Assembly: GCF_017875955.1 (NCBI RefSeq) | Contig: NZ_JAGINK010000001.1 | Location: forward strand, 3,998,501-4,062,500 | Length of the DNA: 64,000 nt | Reading direction: 5' to 3' | Origin: Pseudomonas sp. BP8 | Lineage (GTDB): Bacteria > Pseudomonadota > Gammaproteobacteria > Pseudomonadales > Pseudomonadaceae | Shown: one piece after another, positions 8,710 through 18,013 of the stretch | How the letters are laid out: each line of letters begins with the position of its first letter | How positions within the stretch are numbered: the first letter of the stretch is position 1 | The notes under the pieces: generated by a model | Seen by the model: only the letters and a program-made list of their open reading frames with translations | What the model was told of the DNA's origin: nothing | The model's database searches: none | Program-made: the position numbers and the translations under genes

Positions 8710-9627
8710 ATGCTAGACCTGCTGCTGACCACCCTGGCTCCGATCATCGCGCTGATTGCCCTGGGTACCTGGTTAAGGGTGCGCGGTTTTCTCGCCGAGG
8801 GTTTCTGGCCCGGCGCAGAGCGCTTGAGCTATTACGTACTATTGCCCTCGCTGTTTCTTCACGGCCTGGCTACGGCCAACCTGGATGGCGTGCCGATACT
8901 GGGCATGGTCGGCGTGCTGATGCTCTCGACCGTGCTCGGCGCTGCCCTGCTGGTGCTCTACCAAGGCGCGGTAAACCACGACGGCGCAGATTTCACCTCG
9001 GTGTTTCAGGGCGGCGTGCGTTTCAACAACTACATTGGCGCGACCTTGGCCGCCGGCCTCTATGGCAGCGCCGGGATTGCCCTGGCGGCGGTGGCCAATG
9101 CCGCCATCGTGCCACTGGTCAACCTCCTCTGCGTGCTGGTGTTCGCCCGTTTCAGCGCCCGCCACAGTTCGCCGGCGACGATCCTCAAGGCGATCTTTGC
9201 CAACCCGCTGATCATCGGTTGCGCGGGCGGGATGCTGTTGCGGGTCAGCAACGTCGGCCTGCCGCCGGGGCTCGAGCCCACGGTCAAGGCGCTCGGCCAG
9301 GCCGCGTTGCCACTCGGTCTGCTGTGCGTCGGCGCAGCCTTGGGCGGCGCCCGCCTGGGCCAGCAGGTGCGACCCTTGCTGGCGGCGTCGCTGTTCAAGT
9401 TCCTGGTGTTGCCGCTGACCACCTGGGGCCTGTGCCGGCTGCTCGGTTTGGGCGGCCAGGCCGCCGTGGTGGCGGTGCTGTTCCAGGCCCTGCCGACGGC
9501 GTCCTCTTCTTACGTCATGGCCCGGCAGATGGGCGGCAACGCGCCCCTGATGGCGACCATCATCGCCTTGCAGACCGTCGTCGCCGCGCTGACCCTGCCA
9601 TTGATGCTGAGCTTGACCCTGAGTTGA
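8710..9627 (+). CDS. AEC-family transporter
   Basis: 305 residues, about ten hydrophobic helices, with the AEC (auxin efflux carrier) family look: N-terminal APIIALIALGTWLRVRGFL, LLPSLFLHGLA, FNNYIGATLAAGLYG and a C-terminal QALPTASSSYVMARQMGG motif. AEC members in bacteria export or import small organic acids; no substrate can be assigned here. It is separated from the following wall hydrolase by about 50 bases, so the two may be cotranscribed without being functionally linked. Confidence 0.88.
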   Translation: MLDLLLTTLAPIIALIALGTWLRVRGFLAEGFWPGAERLSYYVLLPSLFLHGLATANLDGVPILGMVGVLMLSTVLGAALLVLYQGAVNHDGADFTSVFQGGVRFNNYIGATLAAGLYGSAGIALAAVANAAIVPLVNLLCVLVFARFSARHSSPATILKAIFANPLIIGCAGGMLLRVSNVGLPPGLEPTVKALGQAALPLGLLCVGAALGGARLGQQVRPLLAASLFKFLVLPLTTWGLCRLLGLGGQAAVVAVLFQALPTASSSYVMARQMGGNAPLMATIIALQTVVAALTLPLMLSLTLS

Positions 9628-9675
9628 TTTCCTCCAGCTAGACTGAGACTCAGTTCACCCTTCGGAAGCACAATC

Positions 9676-10287
9676 ATGCGCCTCTCGTGGATGCTGTTCG
9701 GCCTGGCCCTGACCCTGCTTGCAGGCCCGCTCCACGCCGCCGACAGCGCCCAGGCCGCCATGGCTGAAGACAAGGCGCAAGCGCTCGAGGAAAAAGTCGT
9801 CGAAGAGGCGCCGCCGCCGAAAAAGAGCGAGACCCTCTCTCCAGGCGAGGTCAAGGCGGTCGACCCCCGTGGCCAAGCCCCGATGGATGACAGCATCACC
9901 TGCCTGGCCCGCACCATCTATTGGGAGGCCAAGCAAGCCGACGCCCGGGACATGAGCGCAGTGGCCAGCGTGGTGCTCAACCGGCTTGGGCATGACGGCT
10001 TCCCCGACACCATCTGTGGGGTGGTCAAGCAAGGTGTCGAGAGCAAGAGCTGCCAGTTTTCCTGGTGGTGCGACGGGCGCCCCGACCAGGTCGAGGAAAA
10101 GGACCGTTACGACGTTGCCAAGGAGATCGCGCGCAAGGCGCTCAACCAGCAACTGAAGGACCCCACCCACGGTGCGCTGTACTTCCACGACCGCTCCGTT
10201 CGGCCCGACTGGGCCAAGGCCTACCGCAAGACGGCCGAGACCAGGTTGTTTCTGTTCTACAAGCCGAACCCGTCCCTCGCTCGCTGA
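9676..10287 (+). CDS. SleB-like cell wall hydrolase (Hydrolase_2), exported
   Basis: 203 residues. The N-terminus is a signal peptide (MRLSWMLFGLALTLLAGPLHAADS). After an Ala/Glu/Lys-rich linker (~25-65) comes the SleB/CwlJ-type domain: CLARTIYWEAKQADARDMSAVASVVLNR contains the conserved Glu of the EA motif, followed by GFPDTICGVVKQ, CQFSWWCDG and YFHDRSVRPDWA. In Bacillus this family cuts spore cortex; in Pseudomonas the role is general peptidoglycan turnover in the periplasm. Length is typical for Gram-negative members. Confidence 0.85.
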   Translation: MRLSWMLFGLALTLLAGPLHAADSAQAAMAEDKAQALEEKVVEEAPPPKKSETLSPGEVKAVDPRGQAPMDDSITCLARTIYWEAKQADARDMSAVASVVLNRLGHDGFPDTICGVVKQGVESKSCQFSWWCDGRPDQVEEKDRYDVAKEIARKALNQQLKDPTHGALYFHDRSVRPDWAKAYRKTAETRLFLFYKPNPSLAR

Positions 10288-10448
10288 ATGGCGGGTTACA
10301 GAAGCTAGACCAACGTCGTATTCGCGAAATTTTCACAAATCGAGAACCAGGCTTTTTACTGACAAATTCTCTGCTTGATCTAGGCTTTTACGAGCATATT
10401 GGCACGCTGAACCCTGCGACAATCAGCCCTATCGGATAATGTACCAAC

Positions 10449-10478
10449 TTGTTAATTAGCTTGCTAAGGGCTTAAACT
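10449..10478 (+). promoter_or_regulatory. Possible sigma70 promoter of gcd
   Basis: TTGTTA (10449-10454), 18 bases, TAAACT (10473-10478), placed 30 bases before the gcd ATG in an AT-rich region that contrasts with its surroundings. The rest of the 220-base gap between the wall hydrolase and gcd shows no other clear feature. Confidence 0.35.
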
Positions 10479-10507
10479 GTGCTCATTCCACCTGCGAGAT
10501 CCTTGGC

Positions 10508-12925
10508 ATGAACGACACACCGCGCACCTCTGGTGCCTCGAGATTCATACTGGTCGGCCTGGGCGTTGTCATCGCCCTGCTCGGCCTCCTCCTGGCTGCT
10601 GGCGGCATCAAGCTGGCCGGCCTGGGCGGTTCCTGGTACTTCCTGATCGGCGGCCTGGCCATGGCCATCGCCGGTATCCTCATCGCCCGCCGCAAGACCG
10701 CGGGTGCCTGGCTGTTTGCTGTATTCCTGCTCGGCACCGCGATCTGGGCCGTGGCCGATACTGGCCTGGTGTTCTGGCCACTGTTCTCGCGGCTGTTCAT
10801 GTTCTCCGCGATTGGCGTGGTGGTGGCCCTGGTCTACCCGATGCTGGTGCGCGCCAATGGCGGCAACAGCGGTCGTGGCGCCTATGGCGTAGCCGCGGTG
10901 CTGGGCGTGGCGGTAGTGATCGCCGCAGGCAACATGTTCGTCGCTCACCCAAGCGTTGCGCCTACTGGCAAAGGCCCAGGCATGACCCCGGTCGAGCCTG
11001 AAAAAGCGCAGAAAGACTGGGCGCACTACGGCAATACCGAAGGTGGCAGCCGCTTTGCCGCGCTGGACCAGATCAACCGCGACAACGTCGACAAGCTCAA
11101 GGTCGCCTGGACCTACCACACCGGCGACGTGGCCGAGAGCGACGGCAACGGCGCGGAAGACCAGCTGACCCCCTTGCAGGTCGGCAACAAGGTGTTCATC
11201 TGCACCCCGCACAACAACCTGATCGCACTCGATGCCGACACCGGCAAAGAGCTGTGGAAGAACGCTATCAACGCCCAGTCCAAGGTCTGGCAGCGTTGCC
11301 GCGGCATGGCCTACTTCGACGCTAGCGCGCCGCTGGCCCAGCCGACCCAACCCAACAGCTCGCCGATCACCGTGGCCAGCGTCGCCGCCGGTGCCAACTG
11401 CCAGCGCCGCCTGCTGACCAACACCATCGACGGTCGCCTGATTGCAGTCGACGCCGACACTGGCGAGTTCTGCCAGGGCTTTGGCGACAACGGCCAGGTC
11501 AACCTGATGGCCGGCCTGGGCAACGTGCCGGACTCTTACTACCAGCTGTCGTCGGCGCCACTGATGGCCGGCACCACCGTGGTGGTAGGCGGTCGTATCG
11601 CCGACAACGTCCAGACCGACATGCCGGGTGGCGTGATCCGTGGTTTTGACGTGATCACCGGGCAAATGCGCTGGGCGTTCGATCCGGGCAACCCGGAAGA
11701 CCGCAACGCACCCGCCGACGGCAGCACCTATGTGCGCAGCACGCCGAACAGCTGGGCGCCGATGTCCTACGACCCGGCGATGAACACCGTGTTCCTGCCG
11801 ATGGGCTCGTCGTCCACCGACATCTACGGCGTCGAGCGCAGCAAGCTGGACCACACCTACGGTGCCTCGGTACTGGCCCTGGACGCCACCACCGGTAACG
11901 AGAAGTGGGTCTACCAGACCGTTCACAACGACCTGTGGGACTTCGACCTGCCGATGCAGCCGAGCCTGATCGACTTCACCAAGGACGACGGCCAGACCGT
12001 ACCTGCGGTAGTCATCGGCACCAAGGCCGGGCAGATCTACGTCCTCGACCGCGCCACCGGCAAGCCGCTGACCCAGGTCGACGAAGTGCCGGTCAAGCCG
12101 AGCAACATTCCTAACGAGCCGTACTCGCCAACCCAGCCCAAGTCTGTCGGCATGCCGCAGATCGGCGCGCAGACCCTGACCGAGTCGGACATGTGGGGCG
12201 CTACCCCGTATGACCAGCTGCTGTGCCGTCTCGACTTCAAGAAGATGCGCTACGACGGCCTGTACACCGCGCCGGGTACCGACCTGTCGCTGAGCTTCCC
12301 GGGTTCGCTGGGCGGCATGAACTGGGGCAGCATCTCGACAGACCCGGTGCACGGCTTCATCTTCGTCAACGACATGCGCCTGGGCCTGTGGATCCAGATG
12401 ATTCCGTCGCAGAACCAAGGCCAGGCCGCTGGTGGTGGCGAAGCGCTGAACACCGGCATGGGCGCGGTACCGCTCAAAGGCACGCCGTATGCGGTGAACA
12501 AGAACCGCTTCCTGTCGATCGCCGGTATTCCGTGCCAGGCGCCGCCGTTCGGTACGCTCACCGCCATCGACATGAAGACCCGTCAGGTTGCCTGGCAGGT
12601 TCCGGTCGGCACGGTTGAAGACACCGGTCCGCTCGGCATCCGCATGCACCTGCCGATCAAGGTCGGCCTGCCAACCCTGGGCGGCACCCTGTCCACCCAA
12701 GGCGGCCTGGTGTTCATCGCCGGTACCCAGGACTTCTACCTGCGCGCCTACAACAGCGCCAATGGTGAAGAAGTCTGGAAAGCCCGTCTGCCGGTTGGCA
12801 GTCAGGGTGGCCCGATGACCTATGTCTCGCCCAAGACTGGCAAACAGTACGTGGTGATCACCGCTGGTGGCGCACGTCAGTCGACCGACCGCGGCGACTA
12901 CGTGATTTCCTACGCCCTGCCGTAA
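10508..12925 (+). CDS. gcd: Membrane-bound PQQ-dependent glucose dehydrogenase
   Basis: 805 residues. The first ~150 hold five hydrophobic helices (ILVGLGVVIALLGLLLAAGG, WYFLIGGLAMAIAGILI, AWLFAVFLLGTAIWA, then two more) that bind ubiquinone. The rest is a periplasmic eight-bladed PQQ propeller with repeated tryptophan-docking strands (LDADTGKELWKNA, LDATTGNEKWVYQ, IDMKTRQVAWQVP, YNSANGEEVWKAR). It oxidises glucose to gluconolactone in the periplasm and feeds electrons to quinone. Length agrees with E. coli Gcd (796). The downstream oprB brings glucose across the outer membrane. Confidence 0.97.
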   Translation: MNDTPRTSGASRFILVGLGVVIALLGLLLAAGGIKLAGLGGSWYFLIGGLAMAIAGILIARRKTAGAWLFAVFLLGTAIWAVADTGLVFWPLFSRLFMFSAIGVVVALVYPMLVRANGGNSGRGAYGVAAVLGVAVVIAAGNMFVAHPSVAPTGKGPGMTPVEPEKAQKDWAHYGNTEGGSRFAALDQINRDNVDKLKVAWTYHTGDVAESDGNGAEDQLTPLQVGNKVFICTPHNNLIALDADTGKELWKNAINAQSKVWQRCRGMAYFDASAPLAQPTQPNSSPITVASVAAGANCQRRLLTNTIDGRLIAVDADTGEFCQGFGDNGQVNLMAGLGNVPDSYYQLSSAPLMAGTTVVVGGRIADNVQTDMPGGVIRGFDVITGQMRWAFDPGNPEDRNAPADGSTYVRSTPNSWAPMSYDPAMNTVFLPMGSSSTDIYGVERSKLDHTYGASVLALDATTGNEKWVYQTVHNDLWDFDLPMQPSLIDFTKDDGQTVPAVVIGTKAGQIYVLDRATGKPLTQVDEVPVKPSNIPNEPYSPTQPKSVGMPQIGAQTLTESDMWGATPYDQLLCRLDFKKMRYDGLYTAPGTDLSLSFPGSLGGMNWGSISTDPVHGFIFVNDMRLGLWIQMIPSQNQGQAAGGGEALNTGMGAVPLKGTPYAVNKNRFLSIAGIPCQAPPFGTLTAIDMKTRQVAWQVPVGTVEDTGPLGIRMHLPIKVGLPTLGGTLSTQGGLVFIAGTQDFYLRAYNSANGEEVWKARLPVGSQGGPMTYVSPKTGKQYVVITAGGARQSTDRGDYVISYALP

Positions 12926-12936
12926 ACCACGCTTGA

Positions 12937-12965
12937 CCTCTTCGCGGGCTTGCCCCGCGAAGAGG
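12937..12965. repeat. REP hairpin between gcd and oprB
   Basis: A near-perfect palindrome: CCTCTTCGCGGG...CCCGCGAAGAGG with a loop of about five bases. It is the core of the putida-type REP sequence seen elsewhere in the window. It sits 11 bases after the gcd stop and may stabilise or partly terminate the gcd message before oprB. Confidence 0.85.
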
Positions 12966-13004
12966 CCCTCAATGACACCCTGCAATTCCCAGGAAAGCCG
13001 CGCA

Positions 13005-14285
13005 ATGTCCTCCGCTTTGCACTTCACCCCTACCCGTCTCACCGCTGGCCTGCTGATGGCCTTGGCCAGCACCAGCGCCCTGGCAGAAGCCGACCTGATG
13101 AACCGCAGCACCCTCACCGGTGACTGGGGCGGCCTGCGTCACCAGCTCGAAGAAGACGGCGTCAAGTTCACCGCTGACTACAGTGGTGAAACCGCCTACA
13201 ACGCCCACGGCGGCCTGCACCGCTCGGCGCGTTACTCGCAGAACGTCAAGCTCGGCGTGCAGTTCGACCTGTCCAAGCTGTACGGCCTGGAAAACGGCGG
13301 CAAGGTTCAGTTGAGCATCAACGACCGGCGTGGCAACAGCGCCTCCGAAGACCTGGTCGGCAACCGTCTGCCCATCCAGGAAAACTACGGTGGCCTGTAC
13401 ACCCGCCTGACCGAACTGAGCTATGAGCGCAACTTCACCCCGGCGTTGAACGTCAAGCTCGGCTACATGGCCATGGGCAACGACCTCGGCGGGCTGGACA
13501 GCGGCATTCTCTGCAACTTCATGAACGCCGGCTTCTGCGGTCACCCGCTGAACATGTCCGGTGGCAGTGGCTGGACCAACTACCCCAACGCCCACCTCGG
13601 TGCGCGGGTCAAGTACGACCTGTCTTCGGCCTGGCAGTTGCGGGTTGCGGCGTTCAACGTCGACCCCGAGAGCAACGGCAACTCCAGCCGCGCCTGGCAT
13701 CTGGGCCCCAAGCACACCACAGGTACCGTGGTGCCGGTGGAGCTCGTGTACAAGCTGCAGGGCGAGCTGCCGGGTGAGTACAAGCTGGGTTACTACTACG
13801 ACAGCTCCAACGTCAAACGCATTGGCAGCAGCGACGAAGTGGCTGGCCGCGGCGGTCATTACCTGCTGATCGACCAGGCCGTGTGGAACGACCCAAGCTC
13901 GCCGGGACGCAGCCTGCATGCATTTGGTCAGTACTCGGCATCGAGCAAGGCTGCCTCGCCGTTCACCAAGTGGTATGGCGCGGGCGTGGTGTTGTACAAG
14001 CCGTTCGAAGGGCGTCCACGGGACACCGTGGCGTTGGGCTATGGCCGTGCGGTGCCCAATCCGCGTAGCCGCGATGTGCTGGAAGACGCTGCCTTGGCCA
14101 GCGGCCAGGGCTTCCCGGATATCGACAGTGCCGAGCAGTTGATCGAGTTGAGCTACGGCTATCAGGCCACGCCATGGCTGAACCTGCGCCCGGATGTGCA
14201 ATACATCATCGAGCCGGGGGCGTTCTCCGGAACCAACATCGATAACGCGCTGGTGGTGGGTTTGCAGGTCAAGGCGAGCTTCTGA
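13005..14285 (+). CDS. oprB: Carbohydrate-selective porin OprB
   Basis: 426 residues from the ATG at 13005, which has AGGAAAG upstream; an in-frame ATG 24 codons earlier lies in the REP hairpin region and is unlikely. The signal peptide ends around ALAEA (~25-28). The mature part starts with LTGDWGGLRHQLEEDGVKFTADY, the OprB family signature, then alternating beta strands of a 16-strand barrel and a C-terminal QVKASF ending in Phe, as outer-membrane proteins do. It gives glucose entry to the periplasm, where Gcd acts. Confidence 0.94.
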   Translation: MSSALHFTPTRLTAGLLMALASTSALAEADLMNRSTLTGDWGGLRHQLEEDGVKFTADYSGETAYNAHGGLHRSARYSQNVKLGVQFDLSKLYGLENGGKVQLSINDRRGNSASEDLVGNRLPIQENYGGLYTRLTELSYERNFTPALNVKLGYMAMGNDLGGLDSGILCNFMNAGFCGHPLNMSGGSGWTNYPNAHLGARVKYDLSSAWQLRVAAFNVDPESNGNSSRAWHLGPKHTTGTVVPVELVYKLQGELPGEYKLGYYYDSSNVKRIGSSDEVAGRGGHYLLIDQAVWNDPSSPGRSLHAFGQYSASSKAASPFTKWYGAGVVLYKPFEGRPRDTVALGYGRAVPNPRSRDVLEDAALASGQGFPDIDSAEQLIELSYGYQATPWLNLRPDVQYIIEPGAFSGTNIDNALVVGLQVKASF

Positions 14286-14309
14286 CCTGAGTTGATGTAG
14301 CGCTAGTGT

Positions 14310-14328
14310 CGGCCTCTTTGCGAGGCCG
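14310..14328. terminator. Possible bidirectional hairpin between oprB and argE-like gene
   Basis: CGGCCTC-TTTGC-GAGGCCG forms a 7-bp GC-rich stem with a 5-base loop between two convergent genes. There is no U-tract on either side, so strength is doubtful. Confidence 0.4.
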
Positions 14329-14344
14329 GTACTGACGCCCCTTA

Positions 14345-15499
14345 TCAACCGCTCTTGAGATACTCCAGCAGGCGTAGCAACATCGCATCACAGCCTTGCA
14401 ACTGCTCGATACTGACGAACTCGTCCGGCTTGTGCCCTTGCTCCATGCTCCCAGGCCCACAGACCACAGTCGGTATCCCGGCCTGATCGAACAGCCCCCC
14501 CTCGGTACCGAACGCAACGGTGCCAAACTCACTTGAACCACTGAGCAACGCGACCAGTCGAGCCGCTTCGCTGTCCTGTGGCGTGGCTAAACCGGGATAG
14601 GCGCTCAGCGGCAGCAGCCGAACTTCGCTGGCGGCATTCACCGCGCGCATGCGCGGCAGCAGCTCAGCCTCGGCATAAGTCTGCAACTGATCGGCCACAC
14701 CCTGTGCCTCAAAGCCCGGCAAGGCGCGCACTTCGAAGTCGAACTCGCATTCCTCGGGCACGATGTTCAACGCCCTGCCGCCCTTGATCACACCCGTCTG
14801 CACGGTGGAGAACGGCGGATCAAAACGTGCATCCTGCTGTTCGGCCAAGGCATCGCCAATCTCGCCAAGTTTGCCGATCAAGCGCGCCGCGTACTCGATG
14901 GCATTAACCCCATACGGCGCATACGCCGAGTGGCAGGCAGCCCCTTGTACCTGGCAACGCATGGCCAACTTGCCCTTGTGGCCCAGTACCGGTTTGAGTT
15001 CGGTAGGCTCGCCGATCAGGCACAGCCGTGGCTTGTGTGGCCGCTGCTGGAGGGCTTCAAGCATCGAGCGCACACCCAGGCAACCTACTTCTTCGTCGTA
15101 GGAAAACGCCAGGTGGAGCGGTGTCTGCAACGGCTGGGCAAGAAACGCCGGGACTGCCGCCAGCACCGACGCAATAAAGCCTTTCATGTCAGCCGCGCCA
15201 CGGCCGTACAGGCGCCCGTCGCGTTCGCTCAGGCTGAACGGATCGAGCGTCCACGCCTGGCCGTCGACCGGCACCACGTCGGTGTGCCCGGAGAGCACCA
15301 CGCCGCCACGGTCCAGTGGCCCGATAGTCGCGAACAGGTTGGCCTTGGTGCCTTCGCGGTTATGAAACAGTTCGCTGGGCACCCCCAGCCCGGCCAGATA
15401 GTCGCGAATGAAGGTGATCAACTGCAGGTTGGAGTCACGGCTGACGGTGGCAAAACCGATCAGGCGTGCCAGCAACTCGCGACTGGTCAGCTCACTCAT
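14345..15499 (-). CDS. M20 family deacetylase, acetylornithine deacetylase (ArgE)-like
   Basis: 384 residues from the ATG at 15499. That ATG overlaps the end of the upstream DUF1028 gene (GATGAGTGA), so the pair is translationally coupled. Metal-ligand motifs of M20 peptidases are intact: LSGHTDVVPVDGQ, GRGAADMKGF, YDEEVGCLG, and near the C-terminus GHKPDEF. Similarity is closest to ArgE, which removes acetyl from N2-acetylornithine. Its position in a locus with DUF1028, a flavin monooxygenase and a RidA-like protein suggests it deacylates a catabolic intermediate and not arginine precursors; that is inference. Confidence 0.88.
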   Translation of the reverse strand: MSELTSRELLARLIGFATVSRDSNLQLITFIRDYLAGLGVPSELFHNREGTKANLFATIGPLDRGGVVLSGHTDVVPVDGQAWTLDPFSLSERDGRLYGRGAADMKGFIASVLAAVPAFLAQPLQTPLHLAFSYDEEVGCLGVRSMLEALQQRPHKPRLCLIGEPTELKPVLGHKGKLAMRCQVQGAACHSAYAPYGVNAIEYAARLIGKLGEIGDALAEQQDARFDPPFSTVQTGVIKGGRALNIVPEECEFDFEVRALPGFEAQGVADQLQTYAEAELLPRMRAVNAASEVRLLPLSAYPGLATPQDSEAARLVALLSGSSEFGTVAFGTEGGLFDQAGIPTVVCGPGSMEQGHKPDEFVSIEQLQGCDAMLLRLLEYLKSG

Positions 15500-16169
15500 C
15501 GCCCGGCACCCCATAGCTCGGCGCACTGGTGGGGTTCAGTGCGCGGGTAACGTAATCCTGCATCTGCGGGCGGTAGGCCTGCCACAGGCCGTCGAGTTGA
15601 CCAATAGGGTCCTGCTCGGCCCAGTCGACCCGCAGGTCAACCAGCGGCCAGGTCAGCTCACCGGCGATCTTCAGCGCCGCCGAATGGATGGGCCCGGCCT
15701 CGCCACCAGCCTTGACCGCCGCATGCATCGCCGCCAGCAGGCGATCAGCCAGATGCCCGCCCGCCTGCTCGAATGCCGCGACCATCGCTTCGATCACCTC
15801 ATGCGAAGACAACAGATTGCCCGCTGCCGCGCACTGCTCGCCGGCAACCGCGTTGTGCACGCCCAAGGCTTCCTTGCCGGTGAACAACGCGACCTGGCCC
15901 TGGCTGTCGATCACCGTCACCTGGCGATATTCACTCCAGCCATTGGCGCTGAGCACCCGCTCCAGCGCTGCGGCCGGCAGTAGTTGGCCCTGCTCGAGGG
16001 CATCGAGGATCTGCGGCCCCAGCGCCGGCAAGGTAATGTTCTGCGTAGCGACAGCGCCCACACCGGCTCTCACCCACGGGCACCGCGCACCCACGGCAAT
16101 GCTCGACGAACTGATGGCGATACCGACCTGGCCGGTTTCCTGGCAACGGCCAATGATAGAGAAGGTCAT
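15492..16169 (-). CDS. DUF1028 family protein (Ntn-hydrolase-like fold)
   Basis: 225 residues from the ATG at 16169 with AGGAGC upstream. The N-terminus MTFSIIGRCQETGQVGIAISSSSIAVGA and the RAGVGAVATQ segment are the signature of DUF1028, a family with an Ntn-hydrolase-like fold and no agreed function. Other features are VALFTGKEALG and AAAGNLLSSHEVIEAM. It is the first gene of a two-gene operon with the ArgE-like deacetylase, and divergent from a flavin monooxygenase/RidA-like operon. A hydrolase or amidase role in the same pathway is plausible. Confidence 0.85.
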   Translation of the reverse strand: MTFSIIGRCQETGQVGIAISSSSIAVGARCPWVRAGVGAVATQNITLPALGPQILDALEQGQLLPAAALERVLSANGWSEYRQVTVIDSQGQVALFTGKEALGVHNAVAGEQCAAAGNLLSSHEVIEAMVAAFEQAGGHLADRLLAAMHAAVKAGGEAGPIHSAALKIAGELTWPLVDLRVDWAEQDPIGQLDGLWQAYRPQMQDYVTRALNPTSAPSYGVPGDE

Positions 16170-16340
16170 GTGCAGCTCCTGTTGTGTGCTTAGCGCTGCG
16201 AAAGACAACTTTCGCGGGCAGTTGCAGGCATTCTGAACAGAACCCGCGGGGCCACGAAACCACCTTTTTCCTCGCCCTTGAAGAGGAAAAAACTATGCCC
16301 GCGCGTAGCCAGCATGCAGGCGGCCGATTTGGGGTTTTGT

Positions 16341-16462
16341 CGACAGGACCGGCCTCTTCGCGGGGCAAGCCCGCGCCTACAGGATTCGGGAATATCCCGT
16401 CTTTGTGCTCGACACAAATCCTGTAGGAGCGGGCTTGCCCCGCGAAGAGGCCGGTCCTGTCG
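16341..16462. repeat. Inverted pair of REP sequences (REPIN-like)
   Basis: Two REP units face each other: left arm 16341-16384 (CGACAGGACCGGCCTCTTCG onward) and right arm 16418-16462, its reverse complement, with about 33 bases between. The complementarity extends outside the REP core (the GACAGGACC part), so the whole can fold into a long hairpin. The pair takes up much of the 521-base gap (16170-16690) between the divergent DUF1028 and monooxygenase genes; the rest of the gap shows no clear site. Confidence 0.85.
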
Positions 16463-16690
16463 GCACACATTCAAAAACCTGCCGCACAGCACACCACGCC
16501 GCAAATCCACGCGTGGAAATAGCACAAGAGCATCCCTGCAGCCCACGCCCGACAAGGCCTTCGCCAAACTATCGGCAATCCTTAACTAAATAGTATTTTC
16601 GCCATTCGAAGCGCGTCCCTAGTCTGGCTCCAGGCAAAGGCGGTTCACCCACCGACCTGAATACAACCGCCTTCCAAGAAGGGCTCAGAC

Positions 16691-18013
16691 ATGACATTCA
16701 ATACGATCGAAATCGACACACTGGTGGTCGGCGCAGGCCAGGCCGGGGTTGCCATGAGCGAACACCTGAGCAAACTCGGCGTCCCGCACCTGGTGCTGGA
16801 GCGTAACCGCATCGCCGAAGCCTGGCGCACTGGCCGCTGGGACTCGTTGGTTGCCAACGGCCCGGTGTGGCACGACCGCTTCCCAGGACTGGAATTCGAC
16901 CTCGACGCCGACGCCTTCGCCGGCAAGGAACAGGTCGCCGACTACTTCGAACGTTATGTGCGCACCTACAACCTGCCAGTGCGCACCGGGGTCGAGGTAA
17001 AAAAGGTGGTCCGCAACGCCGACCGCCCAGGCTTCACGATTGAGACCAACCAAGGGACAATCCGCGCCAATCGCGTGGTCGCGGCTACCGGCCCCTTCCA
17101 GCGCCCGGTGATCCCGGCCATCGCGCCCAAGGATGAAGGCCTGCATCAGATCCACTCGGCGGCCTACTTCAACCCCGAGCAGTTGCCTGAGGGCGCGGTG
17201 CTGGTAGTCGGCGCGGGCTCCTCCGGCGTGCAGATCGCCGAAGAACTGATGCGCGCAGGTCGCCAGGTCTACCTCTCGGTGGGCGCCCACGACCGCCCAC
17301 CGCGCGCCTACCGCAACCGCGACTTCTGCTGGTGGCTGGGCGTGCTGGGTGAATGGGATGCAGAAATTGCCAAGCCTGGCCGCGAGCACGTGACCATCGC
17401 CGTCAGTGGCGCCCGCGGCGGCCATACCGTGGACTTCCGCGCCCTCGCCCATCAAGGCATGACCCTGGTCGGCCTGACCCAGTCGTTCGAAGACGGCAAG
17501 GTGCGTTTCCAGGACAACCTGGCCGACAACATTCGCCGCGGCGATGAAAACTACCTGGCCTTGCTGGATGCTGCCGATGCCTACATCGAGCGCAACGGCC
17601 TCGATCTGCCTGAGGAGCCCGAGGCGCGCACGCGCCTGGCCGATCCTGCCTGCATCAGCCAGCCGATCCTCGAACTGGACCTGACCCAGGCCGGCGTGAC
17701 CAGCATCATCTGGGCGACCGGCTATGGCGTCGACTTCAGCTGGCTGCAGGTCGATACCTTCGACGCCAACGGCAAGCCGGTGCATCAGCGCGGCGTATCC
17801 AGAGAGCCAGGCGTGTACTTCCTCGGCCTGCCGTGGTTGTCGCGCCGTGGTTCGTCGTTCATCTGGGGCGTGTGGCACGACGCCAAGCATGTCGCCGGGC
17901 ACATCGCCACACAACGCACCTATCTGGCCTACCGCGACCGCGATCAGCGCGCTGCGCAGGACCAGGACATTCAATCCTCGATCAGTAACGTCAGCACCCT
18001 CGGAGCCCACTGA
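16691..18013 (+). CDS. Flavin-containing monooxygenase / NAD(P)-FAD oxidoreductase
   Basis: 440 residues. Two Rossmann motifs are visible: VVGAGQAGVAMSEHL for FAD (~13-27) and VVGAGSSGVQIAEEL for NAD(P)H (~174-188). Between them is WRTGRWDSL, and later IIWATGYGVDFSWL, the ATG-type motif typical of class B monooxygenases. Such enzymes oxidise an N or S atom, or insert oxygen next to a ketone. The stop overlaps the start of a RidA-like gene (TGATG), which suggests one operon. An amine substrate is likely from the company it keeps, but the real substrate is unknown. Confidence 0.9.
   Translation: MTFNTIEIDTLVVGAGQAGVAMSEHLSKLGVPHLVLERNRIAEAWRTGRWDSLVANGPVWHDRFPGLEFDLDADAFAGKEQVADYFERYVRTYNLPVRTGVEVKKVVRNADRPGFTIETNQGTIRANRVVAATGPFQRPVIPAIAPKDEGLHQIHSAAYFNPEQLPEGAVLVVGAGSSGVQIAEELMRAGRQVYLSVGAHDRPPRAYRNRDFCWWLGVLGEWDAEIAKPGREHVTIAVSGARGGHTVDFRALAHQGMTLVGLTQSFEDGKVRFQDNLADNIRRGDENYLALLDAADAYIERNGLDLPEEPEARTRLADPACISQPILELDLTQAGVTSIIWATGYGVDFSWLQVDTFDANGKPVHQRGVSREPGVYFLGLPWLSRRGSSFIWGVWHDAKHVAGHIATQRTYLAYRDRDQRAAQDQDIQSSISNVSTLGAH

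Noticed and set aside
10472..13117. Very long open frame on the minus strand opposite gcd (and similar ones opposite mexF, oprB and dnaE2)
   Set aside because: Shadow frame caused by high GC3; no family similarity, and gcd on the plus strand is certain.
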